DNA of 46,805 nt from Chromobacterium haemolyticum. Its GTDB lineage: Bacteria > Pseudomonadota > Gammaproteobacteria > Burkholderiales > Chromobacteriaceae. Below the pieces are notes generated by a model, which saw only the letters and a program-made list of their open reading frames with translations, was not told the DNA's origin and ran no database searches. The stretch covers positions 1-46,805 of the forward strand of contig NZ_MUKU01000041.1 in NCBI RefSeq assembly GCF_002081825.1, written 5' to 3'. Shown one piece after another: positions 26,038-34,647 of this stretch (positions within the stretch are counted from its first letter, which is position 1; each line of letters begins with the position of its first letter). The position numbers and the translations under genes are program-made.

Positions 26038-26601
26038 GGGAAACCCCTTAATCTATTTGGTTTTGTCGTCAGGTTTCACTGGCCGCCCAGGCCGGCTGAG
26101 TACTGGAGATTTTGGGTGGGGCGGCGAGCTGGGCTCAGGGTAGCGACGGCTTGGCGTCGGCATTTTGAGCGAGGTCAGACGAGCGTGGAATCCTGATAAA
26201 AAGCTTCATCCAGGCTGGGCGATACGCGAGGGAATACGCGCGGCCAAGCCGGGAGATACAGTGATAAAGGCGCGATTTTACCGAGTTTCCACTCGTTTTA
26301 CTTATATTAATAAGAATAAGCTTATTGATTGTTTTTCTATCAGCCGTGCGGCGATTTGGGGCCGGGGCGATAAAGCGAAGGGCCGCAATGGCGTGGCGCG
26401 TTGTCCCTCTTGCATGGGTAAGATTGATTGTCTTGACTGCAAATGGCTGTTTTTATTGCGTTTGTGGCAAAAATTGCTTTGCGCGTCGGGGGTTCTGCAG
26501 GTACAATTGCGCCCTTTTTTCGCTTTATTGGCCCTTGTCCGTCCGGCCGCATGGGCAAGCGCGCCGCCGCTTGCCGGTCTCAGAAAGGCTGCATCTCCGT
26601 A
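26038..26601. promoter_or_regulatory. tcyP-mdfA divergent spacer with AT-rich palindromes and mdfA promoter
   Basis: 564 bp without a gene. CTTATATTAATAAG (26301-26314) is followed one base later by the perfect palindrome AATAAGCTTATT (26315-26326), together an AT-rich operator-like block in a GC-rich genome; it resembles a Fur box at about 11 of 19 positions, which is not decisive. For mdfA, TTGCGC (26479-26484), 17 bp, TACAAT (26502-26507) fits a sigma-70 promoter with a leader of about 90 nt. No riboswitch was recognised. Confidence 0.45.
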
Positions 26602-27864
26602 ATGTCCGCTCTACACGCAAAGCTTAGCCGTTCTAATCTATTGTTCCCGCTGGCTCTGGTTCTGTTTGAATTCGCCGTCTACATCTGCAACGACATGGTG
26701 CAGCCGGCGATGTTGGCCGTGACCCGGGAATTCCTGGTCGACGCCTCCTGGGTGCCTGCGTCCATGACCGCCTTCCTGCTGGGCGGCGCGCTGCTGTCCT
26801 GGCTGACCGGCCCCTTGTCCGACCGCATCGGCCGCCGGCCGGTGCTGCTGTTCGGCGTCGCCTACTTTACCGTGACCTGCCTGGCCACCTACCTGGTCAG
26901 CTCAATCGAAGCCTTCATCACGCTGCGCCTGCTGCAGGGCATCGGCCTGTGCTTCATCAACGCCGTCGGCTACGCCGCGGTGCAGGAAGCCTTTGAAGAA
27001 AAGGCCGCGGTCAAGGTCACCGCGCTGATGGCCAATGTGGCGCTGATCGCGCCCTTGGCCGGTCCGCTGGCCGGCGCCGCCTTGATGGAGCTGGCGCCGT
27101 GGCGCACCAGCTTCCTGCTGATTGCCGCGCTGTCTTTCCTGGCCTTGTTGGGCCTACTGTGGAAAATGCCGGAAACCACTCAGCCCAGCCATGAAAAGCT
27201 GCCGCTGGCGCAGATGGGGCGCGACTACCTGAAAGTGTTCAGCAACGGCCGCTTTGTGTTGTCCGCGCTGTGCATTCCCTTGCTGGCGCTGCCGCTGATG
27301 GGCTGGATTGCCATGTCGCCGGTGCTGCTGATCAATGATCTGCACATGAGCGCGCTGGAATACGGCTTGATGCAGCTGCCGGTGTTTGGCGGCCTGATCG
27401 CCGGCAATCTGGCTTTGGTGCTGGTGGCAGGCCGCTGGCCGTTGGGCCGTTCCGCGCTGATCGGCATGTGGCCCATCGTGATCGGCCTCAGCCTGATGTT
27501 GTCCGGCGTGTTGTGGTCCGCGCATCCGCAATACTTCATGGTGGCCGGCATGACGCTGATGGCCTTCGGCGAAGGTTTGGCCTTCGGTGTGTTGTATCGC
27601 TTCGCATTGATGTCCTGCGACGCCGTCGGCAAGGGCACGGTGTCTGCCAGCATGAGCATGCTGTCCATGGCCGGCTACGCGCTGGGCGTGGAACTGTTCC
27701 GCATCGCTTATCAGCAGGCGGGCATGCTCGGTTTCGCCTGCCTGTCGCTGGCCTTCTCGCTGGCCTATGTGCGAGTGGCGCGCCGCACCGTGCGCTGGGC
27801 GATGTTGGAGCGCGCGCAGCAAGCCGAAGCCAAGCAGCTGGAACTGGCTAGCCAGGGTTCTTGA
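26602..27864 (+). CDS. mdfA: Multidrug transporter MdfA (MFS)
   Basis: Proton-driven efflux pump of 420 residues with 12 predicted membrane helices. It matches E. coli MdfA along its length: LFPLALVLFEFAVYICNDMVQPAMLAV includes the helix 1 acidic residue (E26 position) important for cation recognition; next are WVPASMTAFLLGG, the MFS motif A GPLSDRIGRRPVLL, LRLLQGIGLCFINAVGYAAVQEAFEE, and VKVTALMANVALIAPLAGP. Start at MSALHAKLSRSNLLFP (26602), as the preceding sequence is non-homologous leader. It is expected to export lipophilic cations and chloramphenicol-like drugs. A bidirectional terminator follows. Confidence 0.95.
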   Translation: MSALHAKLSRSNLLFPLALVLFEFAVYICNDMVQPAMLAVTREFLVDASWVPASMTAFLLGGALLSWLTGPLSDRIGRRPVLLFGVAYFTVTCLATYLVSSIEAFITLRLLQGIGLCFINAVGYAAVQEAFEEKAAVKVTALMANVALIAPLAGPLAGAALMELAPWRTSFLLIAALSFLALLGLLWKMPETTQPSHEKLPLAQMGRDYLKVFSNGRFVLSALCIPLLALPLMGWIAMSPVLLINDLHMSALEYGLMQLPVFGGLIAGNLALVLVAGRWPLGRSALIGMWPIVIGLSLMLSGVLWSAHPQYFMVAGMTLMAFGEGLAFGVLYRFALMSCDAVGKGTVSASMSMLSMAGYALGVELFRIAYQQAGMLGFACLSLAFSLAYVRVARRTVRWAMLERAQQAEAKQLELASQGS

Positions 27865-27882
27865 GCCGGCGCCCGATTCCGC

Positions 27883-27923
27883 AAACAAAGCCCGGCCGCG
27901 CATGCGGGCCGGGCTTTGTTTTA
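27883..27923 (+). terminator. Intrinsic terminator after mdfA
   Basis: 15-bp perfect stem AAACAAAGCCCGGCC (27883-27897) / GGCCGGGCTTTGTTT (27907-27921) with a 9-nt loop. A-rich left flank and T-rich right flank make it potentially bidirectional. Confidence 0.92.
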
Positions 27924-27949
27924 TCTGCGGCCGCATCCCGGAATCCATC

Positions 27950-27979
27950 GTGACCGCCGGGGGCGACTGCCTCTATAAT
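27950..27979 (+). promoter_or_regulatory. Likely metG promoter
   Basis: GTGACC (27950-27955), an 18-bp spacer and a perfect TATAAT (27974-27979) lie 35 bp before the metG start codon. Confidence 0.65.
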
Positions 27980-28014
27980 CGATCGTTTCAGATCGCACCT
28001 TTGGAACAATCCTA

Positions 28015-30075
28015 ATGAGCAAACGCAAGATTCTGGTGACCAGCGCACTGCCTTACGCCAACGCGGGGCTGCATCTGGGTCACATGCTGGAACAGATTCA
28101 GACCGATATCTGGGTGCGCTTCCAGAAGATGCGCGGCCACGAATGCTATTACGTCTGCGCCGACGACACCCACGGCGCCCCCATCATGCTGGCGGCGGAA
28201 AAACAGGGCATCACCCCGGAACAGCTGGTGGATAGCGTGCGCGAACTGCACCTGGCGGATTCCCAGGGCTTCCTGATTGGCCACGACAACTACTACAGCA
28301 CCAACAGCCCGGAGAACAAGGCGCTGGCGGAGCAGGTGTATCTGGCCTTGAAGGCCGACGACAAAATCGCCTGCCGCACCATCGAACAACTGTTCGATCC
28401 GGAAAAGCAAATGTTCCTGCCGGACCGCTTCGTCAAGGGCGAATGCCCTAAGTGCAGCGCCAAGGATCAGTACGGCGACAACTGTGAAGTCTGCGGCGCC
28501 ACCTACAACCCCACCGAACTGAAGAACCCGTACTCGGCGGTGTCCGGCGCCAAGCCGGTGCTGAAAACCTCCGAGCACTATTTCTTCCGCCTGGGCGAAT
28601 GCGCCGACTTCCTCAAGCAGTGGACCGGCGGCAGCAGCGTGCGCTCAGACGGCGCGACCCAGCCGCATCTGCAGCCGGAATCGCTGAACAAAATGAACGA
28701 GTGGATTTCCGGCGGCTTGCAGGACTGGGACATCAGCCGCGACGCGCCGTATTTCGGCTTCGAGATCCCCGGCGCGCCGGGCAAGTACTTCTATGTGTGG
28801 CTGGACGCGCCTATCGGCTACATGGCCAGCTTCAAGAACCTGTGCGATCGCAGCGGCCTGAACTTCGACGAATGGTTCGGCAAGGATAGCCGGACCGAGA
28901 TGTACCACTTCATCGGCAAGGACATCCTGTACTTCCACGCCTTGTTCTGGCCGGCGATGCTGAACTACTCCGGCCTGCGCGCGCCCACCGGCGTGTTCGC
29001 CCACGGCTTCCTCACCGTGGACGGGCAGAAGATGTCCAAGTCTCGCGGCACCTTCATCCAGGCCAAGAGCTATCTGGATTGCGGGCTGAATCCGGAGTGG
29101 ATGCGCTATTACATCGCCGCCAAACTGAACGGCCGCATCGAAGACATCGATCTGAACCTGAACGACTTCGTGGCGCGGGTGAACTCCGATCTGGTGGGTA
29201 AGTTCGTCAACATCGCCAGCCGCTCTGCCGGCTTCATCGCCAAGCGTTTCGACGGTATGCTGGCCAGCCAGGTCAGCGACGGCGACATTCTCGCCAAGCT
29301 GCAAGCCGCCGCCGACGAGTTGGCCGCCGCCTTCGAAGCACGCGAATACGCCAAGGCGCTGCGCGATGTCATGGCGCTGGCCGACGTGGTCAACGCCTAC
29401 GTGGACGCCAACAAGCCGTGGGAACTGGCCAAGCAGGAAGGCCAGGACGCGCGCCTGCAGGAAGTCTGCACCGTGTTGATCAACGCCTTCCGCCTGCTTG
29501 CCATTTACCTGAAGCCGGTACTGCCCAAGCTGGCCGAAGGCGTGGAAGCCTTTCTCGACGTGGCGCCGCTTGCCTGGAGCGACGCCGCAAACCTGCTGTT
29601 GGGCAAGAAGATCCATGCCTACCAGCACCTGATGCAGCGCATAGACCCGGTGCTGATCGACAAACTGATAGAAGCGAACAAACAGAATATGCAAGCTACC
29701 GCAGACGCCCCGGCCGCCGCTCAATACGAGCCGCTGGCTGAAACCATCAAGATCGACGACTTCGCCAAGCTGGATCTGCGCATCGGCAAGGTGCTGGAGT
29801 GCAACTTCGTCGAAGGCTCAGACAAACTGCTGCAGTTCACCGTGGACCTGGGCTTCGAGAAGCGCAACATCTTCTCCGGCATCCGCAAGGCTTATCAGGA
29901 ACCGGAAAAACTGGTGGGCCGCAATGTGGTGGTGGTAGCCAATCTGGCCGAACGCAAGATGCGCTTCGGCGTATCGCAAGGCATGATCGTCTGCGCTTCC
30001 GGCCAGGACGACAGCGAAGGCCTGTTCCTGCTGGACGCCGATCAAGGCGCCAAGCCGGGCATGCGCATAGGCTGA
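28015..30075 (+). CDS. metG: Methionyl-tRNA synthetase
   Basis: Charges both elongator and initiator tRNA-Met. The 686-residue form has all MetG parts: the HIGH-type motif [18 protein letters not shown] at the N-terminus, the zinc knuckle [21 protein letters not shown] (two CxxC pairs), WxDAPIGY in [14 protein letters not shown], and KMSKSRG at about residue 340. The C-terminal Trbp111-like tRNA-binding domain ([28 protein letters not shown]) makes it the long dimeric type found in E. coli. The initiator tRNA gene lies 1.7 kb downstream. It appears to be transcribed alone. Confidence 0.98.
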   Translation: MSKRKILVTSALPYANAGLHLGHMLEQIQTDIWVRFQKMRGHECYYVCADDTHGAPIMLAAEKQGITPEQLVDSVRELHLADSQGFLIGHDNYYSTNSPENKALAEQVYLALKADDKIACRTIEQLFDPEKQMFLPDRFVKGECPKCSAKDQYGDNCEVCGATYNPTELKNPYSAVSGAKPVLKTSEHYFFRLGECADFLKQWTGGSSVRSDGATQPHLQPESLNKMNEWISGGLQDWDISRDAPYFGFEIPGAPGKYFYVWLDAPIGYMASFKNLCDRSGLNFDEWFGKDSRTEMYHFIGKDILYFHALFWPAMLNYSGLRAPTGVFAHGFLTVDGQKMSKSRGTFIQAKSYLDCGLNPEWMRYYIAAKLNGRIEDIDLNLNDFVARVNSDLVGKFVNIASRSAGFIAKRFDGMLASQVSDGDILAKLQAAADELAAAFEAREYAKALRDVMALADVVNAYVDANKPWELAKQEGQDARLQEVCTVLINAFRLLAIYLKPVLPKLAEGVEAFLDVAPLAWSDAANLLLGKKIHAYQHLMQRIDPVLIDKLIEANKQNMQATADAPAAAQYEPLAETIKIDDFAKLDLRIGKVLECNFVEGSDKLLQFTVDLGFEKRNIFSGIRKAYQEPEKLVGRNVVVVANLAERKMRFGVSQGMIVCASGQDDSEGLFLLDADQGAKPGMRIG

Positions 30076-30120
30076 GCCGGTAGTTCCTAATCCTGACTGT
30101 TCTTTTTGCTAGTTGGGTCC

Positions 30121-30158
30121 CGCGGCCCCTGCTGTCATATTGGCATGCAGGGGCCGCG
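30121..30158 (+). terminator. GC-rich hairpin after metG
   Basis: CGCGGCCCCTGC (30121-30132) and GCAGGGGCCGCG (30147-30158) are perfectly inverted with a 14-nt loop. There is no T-run, so it could be a factor-assisted terminator or a 3'-end-stabilising hairpin. Confidence 0.6.
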
Positions 30159-30330
30159 TCATTTCGCGGCCCCGAAATCTTCACTGGGCTGTCATCTGAG
30201 GCTGTTACATTCACTGCAAGCCAAATGCGAAACATTCTCGTCCGGCTGGCGGAACTTTTGAAAATATGGTATGTCTCTAGATGAAATGAATTTTGAACAA
30301 CCCAAAAAAAAGAAAAAGGAATGAACCATC

Positions 30331-30516
30331 ATGAAAATTTCTCAACTGAAACCCGGCTACAAAATCCTTGAGCACAAGGACAGCGGCTCTACCATGCATT
30401 ACGAAGTGGTCAGCATTCGACAGGTTGGCAAGATGTTTGAAGTGACTTTCAAGTCCGCCTTGGGCTTGGCCAGCGCCTTGTATCCCGCCAATGCCTTCAT
30501 TCAGGCGGCCGCCTGA
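30331..30516 (+). CDS. Small conserved-looking hypothetical protein, 61 residues
   Basis: Unrecognised. It has a clear ribosome-binding site (AAAAAGGAATG, 12 nt upstream) after a strikingly A-rich leader, and a strong terminator 45 bp beyond the stop, so it looks like an independent, real transcription unit. The sequence MKISQLKPGYKILEHKD, YEVVSIRQVGKMFEVTF, SALYPANAFIQAAA suggests a small beta-rich barrel with alternating hydrophobic strands, perhaps an SH3/KOW- or Hfq-like nucleic acid-binding fold (inference only). No signal peptide. Confidence 0.6.
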   Translation: MKISQLKPGYKILEHKDSGSTMHYEVVSIRQVGKMFEVTFKSALGLASALYPANAFIQAAA

Positions 30517-30561
30517 TGCCACTTCCCTGCGTTTGTCCATTCCATTGCGCAGATTACAGAT

Positions 30562-30592
30562 AAAGCCCCGCAAAACGCGGGGCTTTGTTTTT
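30562..30592 (+). terminator. Intrinsic terminator of the 61-residue gene
   Basis: AAAGCCCCGC (30562-30571) pairs with GCGGGGCTTT (30577-30586), 5-nt loop, followed by GTTTTT. Confidence 0.9.
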
Positions 30593-30689
30593 GGTCGGTC
30601 TGTTTCTTCCCGTGTGAAAAACTCAAGTCAGGCAGTTGACGTTTCGATGCAAATTGTTCATGCTTTTTGCATTTGATGGCGGAGGTTCC

Positions 30690-31316
30690 GTGCCGCAACG
30701 AGCAAAACTGATACTGGAAATCATCGTTAATTTCCTGCTGCCCTGGCTGTGTTACCGCTATGGCGAGCCGCGTTGGGGAGAAGCCGGCGCGCTGATGTTC
30801 TCCGCCTTGCCGCCTGTATTGTGGAGCGTGGTCGAGTTGCTGCGCTTCCGGCGAGTGGATGCCTTGAGCCTGCTGGTGCTGCTGGGCATAGGCTTGTCCT
30901 TGCTGGCCATGCTGCTGGGCGGCGACGCGCGCCTGCTGCTGCTGCGCGAGTCCCTGATCACCGGTTTGATCGGTTGCGGTTTCTTGTTGTCTTTGGCGCT
31001 GCGTCGGCCGCTGGTGTTTTATCTGGCGCGGGCGACCTTGGCGCGGGAGTCGGAGCAGGGGCGGGAGCGGTTCGAACAGCTGTGGCGCGTTGACGGTTTT
31101 AGACGCGCCATCCAGCAGATGACGCTGTGGTGGGGTTTGGGCCTGAGCCTGGAGGCCGGCGGGCGCGCTTATCTGGCCTGGACCTGGCCGGTGGAGCGTT
31201 TTCTGCTGGTAGCGCCCTTCATCAGCTACGGCGTGATGGGCGGGTTGTGCCTGATGACTTTGCTGTATCGTCGGCGGATGCGACGAGAAGCCGCCGTGGC
31301 CATGGCCGCGCTTTGA
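30690..31316 (+). CDS. Inner-membrane protein of unknown function (VC0807-like)
   Basis: About 208 residues with five or six hydrophobic segments: LILEIIVNFLLPWLCYRY, LMFSALPPVLWSVVELL, LSLLVLLGIGLSLLAMLLGG, SLITGLIGCGFLLSLAL, then a cytoplasmic-looking basic stretch ERFEQLWRVDGFRRAIQQMT, and two more helices. The opening 'motif' P-W and the RLLLLRESLITGLIG segment resemble the uncharacterised VC0807-type family, seen across proteobacteria; this is from memory, not a search. A GTG at 30690 directly follows GGAGG and is preferred over ATG codons at 30636 or 30660. Confidence 0.65.
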   Translation: MPQRAKLILEIIVNFLLPWLCYRYGEPRWGEAGALMFSALPPVLWSVVELLRFRRVDALSLLVLLGIGLSLLAMLLGGDARLLLLRESLITGLIGCGFLLSLALRRPLVFYLARATLARESEQGRERFEQLWRVDGFRRAIQQMTLWWGLGLSLEAGGRAYLAWTWPVERFLLVAPFISYGVMGGLCLMTLLYRRRMRREAAVAMAAL

Positions 31317-31678
31317 AACGGATCGCGGCGAATAGACAAAAAAAAAAGGGCCGCAAAAGCGGCCCTGAAGTTCCGTGATGAACACTTAGGAGGAAAGACA
31401 CGGCTGCTTGTTTTGCGGCTTCGCTGGCAGTCGAAACCGCAGCGGCAATGTCTTCCAAAATGCACAAGATCGCGCCCGCATCGGCAGTGCCTGTTGGCAG
31501 ACAGGCGGCTGACTTCTCGGGCCGCAATCGCTCGGGGAGAACGACTGCGCTGACCTTGAGTTCACTTTAGCCGGTCTTTGTTGATCAGGTGTGTGGCAGT
31601 AAAGATCAACTGTTAACAAGTATGAATCGTCTTTGTGCGGACTTTCTGCGTGCCCGTAATCTTTTTTTGTCAAAAGGC
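31317..31678. other. Gene-poor spacer with an orphan leftward terminator
   Basis: This stretch between the membrane-protein gene and the tRNA-fMet promoter contains no convincing coding sequence on either strand; short frames run through without ribosome-binding sites. A strong terminator (31338-31366) faces leftward, implying an RNA made from the minus strand somewhere in 31370-31680. A TTGACA-like hexamer occurs on the minus strand near 31676, but no -10 is obvious. Confidence 0.4.
31338..31366 (-). terminator. Strong intrinsic terminator, leftward, with no known gene
   Basis: On the minus strand AGGGCCGC pairs with GCGGCCCT around a TTTT loop and is followed by ten T residues (plus-strand A-run 31338-31347). 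There is no T-run for plus-strand use. Confidence 0.85.
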
Positions 31679-31707
31679 TTGACCAAGGAAACGGGGCGGG
31701 GTATAGT
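31679..31707 (+). promoter_or_regulatory. Sigma-70 promoter of initiator tRNA
   Basis: TTGACC (31679-31684), 17-bp spacer, TATAGT (31702-31707); the tRNA begins 37 bp downstream, allowing a short 5' leader for RNase P. Confidence 0.85.
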
Positions 31708-31743
31708 TCACTCCTCTGCACGAAACACGGCAGACAGATCAGA

Positions 31744-31820
<77 letters not shown>

Positions 31821-31824
31821 AGTT

Positions 31825-31866
31825 AAAAAGCCCGAAGCTTACAAGCTTCGGGCTTTTTGCTTTTTT
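31825..31866 (+). terminator. Intrinsic terminator after tRNA-fMet
   Basis: AAAAAGCCCGAAGCTT (31825-31840) and its inverse at 31843-31858, followed by GCTTTTTT. It starts 4 bp beyond the CCA end. Confidence 0.9.
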
Positions 31867-31968
31867 AGTCTCGCCCGGGAGGGCCGGAATTGGCTGCGCG
31901 CCAAGCTTTTAGTTGAGAGAAGAGCTGCTTTATAGTGGTTTCATCTATTCACATTCGGGAGCCTCAGC

Positions 31969-32964
31969 ATGCGCATTGCCGTTTTTGACGCCAAGAATTA
32001 CGACCGCCAGGCACTGGAGGCCGCCAATCAAAACCACCACCATCAACTGCAGTTTTTCGAACCGCGCTTGAGCTTGGACACCGTGGGGCTGGTTCAGGGA
32101 GTGGCTGCGGTGTGCCCTTTCGTCAACGACAGGCTGGACGCCGCGGTGGTGGCGAAGCTGGCTGCGGCGGGGGTGAGGCTGGTGACTTTGCGTTGCGCCG
32201 GCTACAACGGCGTGGATCTGGCGGCTTGCCGTCAGCACGGCATCGCGGTGACCCGGGTGCCAGCCTATTCGCCGCACGCGGTGGCCGAGCACGCCTTCGC
32301 TTTATTGCTGGCGGTGGTGCGCCGCATTCACAAGTCCTACACCCGGGTGCGGGAGATGGATTTTTCGCTGGACGGGTTGGTGGGTTTCGATCTTCACGGC
32401 AAGACCATGGGCGTGTTGGGCGCCGGCCGAATCGGCCAGGCCACGATGTCCATCGCCCGCGGCTTCGGCATGCGGGTGCTGGCCTATGATCTGTACCCCA
32501 ACGCCGAACTGGCGGCTAGTCTGGGTTGCGAGTTTGTCTCTTTGGAGGACATATGGCGACAGGCGGATGTGATCAGCCTGCATTTGCCGTTGACGGCGGA
32601 GAGCCGGCACCTGATCAATCGCGAGACGTTGGGGCGGATGAAGCCGGGTGCGGTGCTGATCAATACCAGCCGAGGCGGCCTGGTCGACACTGCCGCCTTG
32701 TTGGAAGCGTTGAAGGCTGGGCGCTTGTCCGGCGTGGGCCTGGACGTGTACGAGATGGAAGAGGGCGTGTTTTTCGAGAACCTGTCGGAAAGCGGGCTGC
32801 AGGACGATCAGCTGGCGCGTTTGCTGACCTTTCCCAATGTGCTGGTGACTTCCCACCAGGGCTTTCTGACGCGGGAGGCGCTGATGAATATCGCCGACAC
32901 CACCTTGGGCAATGCCGGCGCTTTCGAGCGGGGAGAGGCGCTGGTCAACGCCATCTCCGTCTAG
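31969..32964 (+). CDS. ldhA: D-lactate dehydrogenase (fermentative, 2-hydroxyacid dehydrogenase family)
   Basis: NAD-dependent reduction of pyruvate to D-lactate. 331 residues, like E. coli LdhA (329). The dinucleotide motif is GVLGAGRIGQA (GxGxxG), and the catalytic set is visible: Arg in NTSRGGLVDT, Glu in LDVYEMEEGVFFE, and His in VTSHQGFLTREAL. RCAGYNGVDL near residue 75 and YSPHAVAEHAF are typical of LdhA. Upstream TATAGT (31931-31936) could be its -10. Two miniature repeats begin 3 bp after its stop codon. Confidence 0.94.
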   Translation: MRIAVFDAKNYDRQALEAANQNHHHQLQFFEPRLSLDTVGLVQGVAAVCPFVNDRLDAAVVAKLAAAGVRLVTLRCAGYNGVDLAACRQHGIAVTRVPAYSPHAVAEHAFALLLAVVRRIHKSYTRVREMDFSLDGLVGFDLHGKTMGVLGAGRIGQATMSIARGFGMRVLAYDLYPNAELAASLGCEFVSLEDIWRQADVISLHLPLTAESRHLINRETLGRMKPGAVLINTSRGGLVDTAALLEALKAGRLSGVGLDVYEMEEGVFFENLSESGLQDDQLARLLTFPNVLVTSHQGFLTREALMNIADTTLGNAGAFERGEALVNAISV

Positions 32965-32967
32965 TTA

Positions 32968-33079
32968 GAGCGGCTAACAAAACCACGCAGAGAAGCTGAG
33001 CCAAGGCGCGCCGACGCAGGCAGTACGAGTCGTACGACAAGGAGGCGCAATGCAGGATCAGGGGTTTTGTTCGCGGGTC
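32968..33079. mobile_element. 112-bp miniature inverted-repeat element with TTA duplication
   Basis: Ends are inverted: GAGCGGCTAACAAAACC on the left and, read inward from the right, GACCCGCGAACAAAACC. It is flanked by TTA at 32965-32967 and TTA at 33080-33082. It contains an inner palindrome GTACGAGTCGTAC and no open frame. Compact, non-coding, with 3-bp TNA duplication, it fits a MITE mobilised by an IS5-group transposase. It directly abuts the next element. Confidence 0.75.
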
Positions 33080-33082
33080 TTA

Positions 33083-33282
33083 GAGCCTGTTTACGATCTC
33101 GCGAGCTAAGGCGACACAAGGCGAGACAAGGCGAGACAAGGCGAGACAAGGCGAGACAAGGCGAGACAAGGCGAGACAAGGCGAAAACGGCTGAGAAAGC
33201 GGAATGTACACGTGGTACATGAGCATTTCGACGAGGTTTTCAACGCCGTATCGCCGACGCGCAGTAGATCGTAAACAGGTTC
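33083..33282. mobile_element. 200-bp IS5-like miniature element carrying a 10-bp tandem array
   Basis: Left end GAGCCTGTTTACGATC; right end is its near-perfect inverse, GATCGTAAACAGGTTC. Flanked by TTA (33080-33082) and TTA (33283-33285). The left end differs by one base from the end of the insertion sequence at 46683. It contains no gene. The right-hand TTA is the yaaA stop codon read from the other strand. Its interior is clearly related to the elements at 37767 and 46241. Confidence 0.85.
33101..33184 (+). repeat. Tandem 10-bp repeat (GCGAGACAAG), about 8 copies
   Basis: Six identical units at 33121-33180, preceded by two variants (GCGAGCTAAG, GCGACACAAG) and followed by a partial GCGA. 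The sister elements at 37767 and 46241 have only about two degenerate units at the same place, so the array expanded inside this copy. Confidence 0.95.
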
Positions 33283-34056
33283 TTAGGGTAGGTCGCGGCG
33301 GAATACCCAGGTGAGTTCGCTGGAGGCCGCCGAATCGAAGGCGTAACCGGCGCTGTCGAAGTGCTTGAGCTGCTCCGGCTGGCTGACCTGATGCAGCGCG
33401 GCCCAGCGCGCCATCATGCCGCGCGCGCGTTTGGCGTAGAAGCTGATGATTTTGTACTGGCCGTTCTTGCGGTCCTGGAACACTGGGGTGATCAGGCTGG
33501 CGTTGAGCTTGGTCGGCTTCACCGCCTTGAAGTATTCCTCCGAGGCCAGGTTCACCAGTACCGGGTCTTTTCTTTGCTCCAGCACGGCGTTCAACGCGTG
33601 GGTGACGGTGTCGCCCCAGAACTCGTACAAGTTTTTGCCGCGCGGGTTGTTCAGGCGGGTGCCCATCTCCAGCCGGTAGGGCTGCATCAGGTCCAGCGGC
33701 CGCAGCGTGCCGTAGAGGCCGGACAGAATGCGCAAATGGTTTTGCAGATAGCTCATCTGTCCCGGCTCCAGGCTGGCGGCGTTCAGGCCTTCGTAGACGT
33801 CGCCCTTGAAGGCCAGCACCGCCTGTTTGGCGTTGGCCGGGCTGAACGGCGCTTGCCAATCGTGGTAGCGGCCCACGTTCAATTGCGCCAGCGCGTCGCT
33901 GATGCTCATCAGCTTGCCGATTTCCAGCGGGCTCTTGGCGCGCAGTACCTGGATCAGCTCGGCGCTGTGGTGCAGAAAGTCCGGCTGGGTGTAGTGATTG
34001 GTGGCGGCGGGGGTGTCGAAGTCCAGCGTCTTGGCTGGGGAGATGACCATCAGCAT
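33283..34056 (-). CDS. yaaA: Peroxide stress protein YaaA (UPF0246/DUF328)
   Basis: 257 residues, as in E. coli YaaA (258), which lowers free iron and protects DNA during peroxide stress. It begins [28 protein letters not shown] and has [42 protein letters not shown], and [16 protein letters not shown], the most conserved blocks of the family. It ends at TAA exactly where a miniature element abuts, so the stop codon doubles as the target duplication. It is divergent from dtd. Confidence 0.95.
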   Translation of the reverse strand: MLMVISPAKTLDFDTPAATNHYTQPDFLHHSAELIQVLRAKSPLEIGKLMSISDALAQLNVGRYHDWQAPFSPANAKQAVLAFKGDVYEGLNAASLEPGQMSYLQNHLRILSGLYGTLRPLDLMQPYRLEMGTRLNNPRGKNLYEFWGDTVTHALNAVLEQRKDPVLVNLASEEYFKAVKPTKLNASLITPVFQDRKNGQYKIISFYAKRARGMMARWAALHQVSQPEQLKHFDSAGYAFDSAASSELTWVFRRDLP

Positions 34057-34118
34057 GAGGCGAATCCTTATTGAGCAACCGCCATTGTACTGGACTGCGT
34101 CGGGCTTGGCCCGCCGTC

Positions 34119-34147
34119 GTGACCGGCGGCGCGCTTGGCTCTAGAAT
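34119..34147 (+). promoter_or_regulatory. Likely dtd promoter
   Basis: GTGACC (34119-34124), 17-bp spacer, TAGAAT (34142-34147), 45 bp before the dtd start codon. Confidence 0.55.
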
Positions 34148-34191
34148 GCAGGCCGGGATTTGAATCTATGATGGTTTGGCAAGGAGAGGAC

Positions 34192-34644
34192 ATGCGGGTA
34201 TTGGTGCAAAGGGTGAGGCAGGCTTCGGTGACGGTGGAGGGGCGCGTGACCGGGGAGATCGGTCCCGGCCTGCTGTTGCTGGTGGGCATTGAGGAGGAAG
34301 ACGGGGCGGAGGATATCGCTTGGCTGACGCGCAAGCTCAGCCAGTTGCGGATTTTCAACGATGAGGCCGGGGTCATGAACCGCTCGGTGCTGGATTGCGG
34401 AGGCGAGGTGTTGGCGGTCAGCCAGTTCACCTTGTTCGCCAGCACCAAGAAGGGGAACCGGCCCTCGTATTCGCGCGCGGCGCGGCCGGAGCGGTCTAGT
34501 CCCTTGTTCGATCAGTTTGTCGCCGCGGTGGCGCAGACCTTGGGCAAGCCGGTGCCCACCGGCGTGTTCGGCGCGGACATGCAGGTGGCGTTGGTCAACG
34601 ATGGTCCGGTGACGATCTGGCTGGACAGCAAGACGATGGAGTAA
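34192..34644 (+). CDS. dtd: D-aminoacyl-tRNA deacylase
   Basis: Removes D-amino acids (and glycine from tRNA-Ala) mischarged to tRNA. 150 residues. The start [17 protein letters not shown] (34192) follows AAGGAGAGGA. The catalytic signature [17 protein letters not shown] is at residues 78-94, and the Gly-cisPro chirality motif is in [11 protein letters not shown] at the C-terminus. It is 3 bp from the following FUSC-like gene, so they share a transcript. Confidence 0.96.
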   Translation: MRVLVQRVRQASVTVEGRVTGEIGPGLLLLVGIEEEDGAEDIAWLTRKLSQLRIFNDEAGVMNRSVLDCGGEVLAVSQFTLFASTKKGNRPSYSRAARPERSSPLFDQFVAAVAQTLGKPVPTGVFGADMQVALVNDGPVTIWLDSKTME

Positions 34645-34647
34645 ACG

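Noticed and set aside
26400-26601. Riboswitch in the mdfA leader
   Set aside because: No conserved riboswitch core (for example c-di-GMP or guanidine types) could be matched.
31222-31527. Minus-strand frame with an AAAVSTASEAAKQAA stretch
   Set aside because: It runs through the terminator at 31338 into the opposing gene, has no ribosome-binding site and no recognised family.
33101-33184. CRISPR-like array
   Set aside because: The repeat unit is only 10 bp with no spacers, and no cas gene is present. It is a simple tandem repeat.
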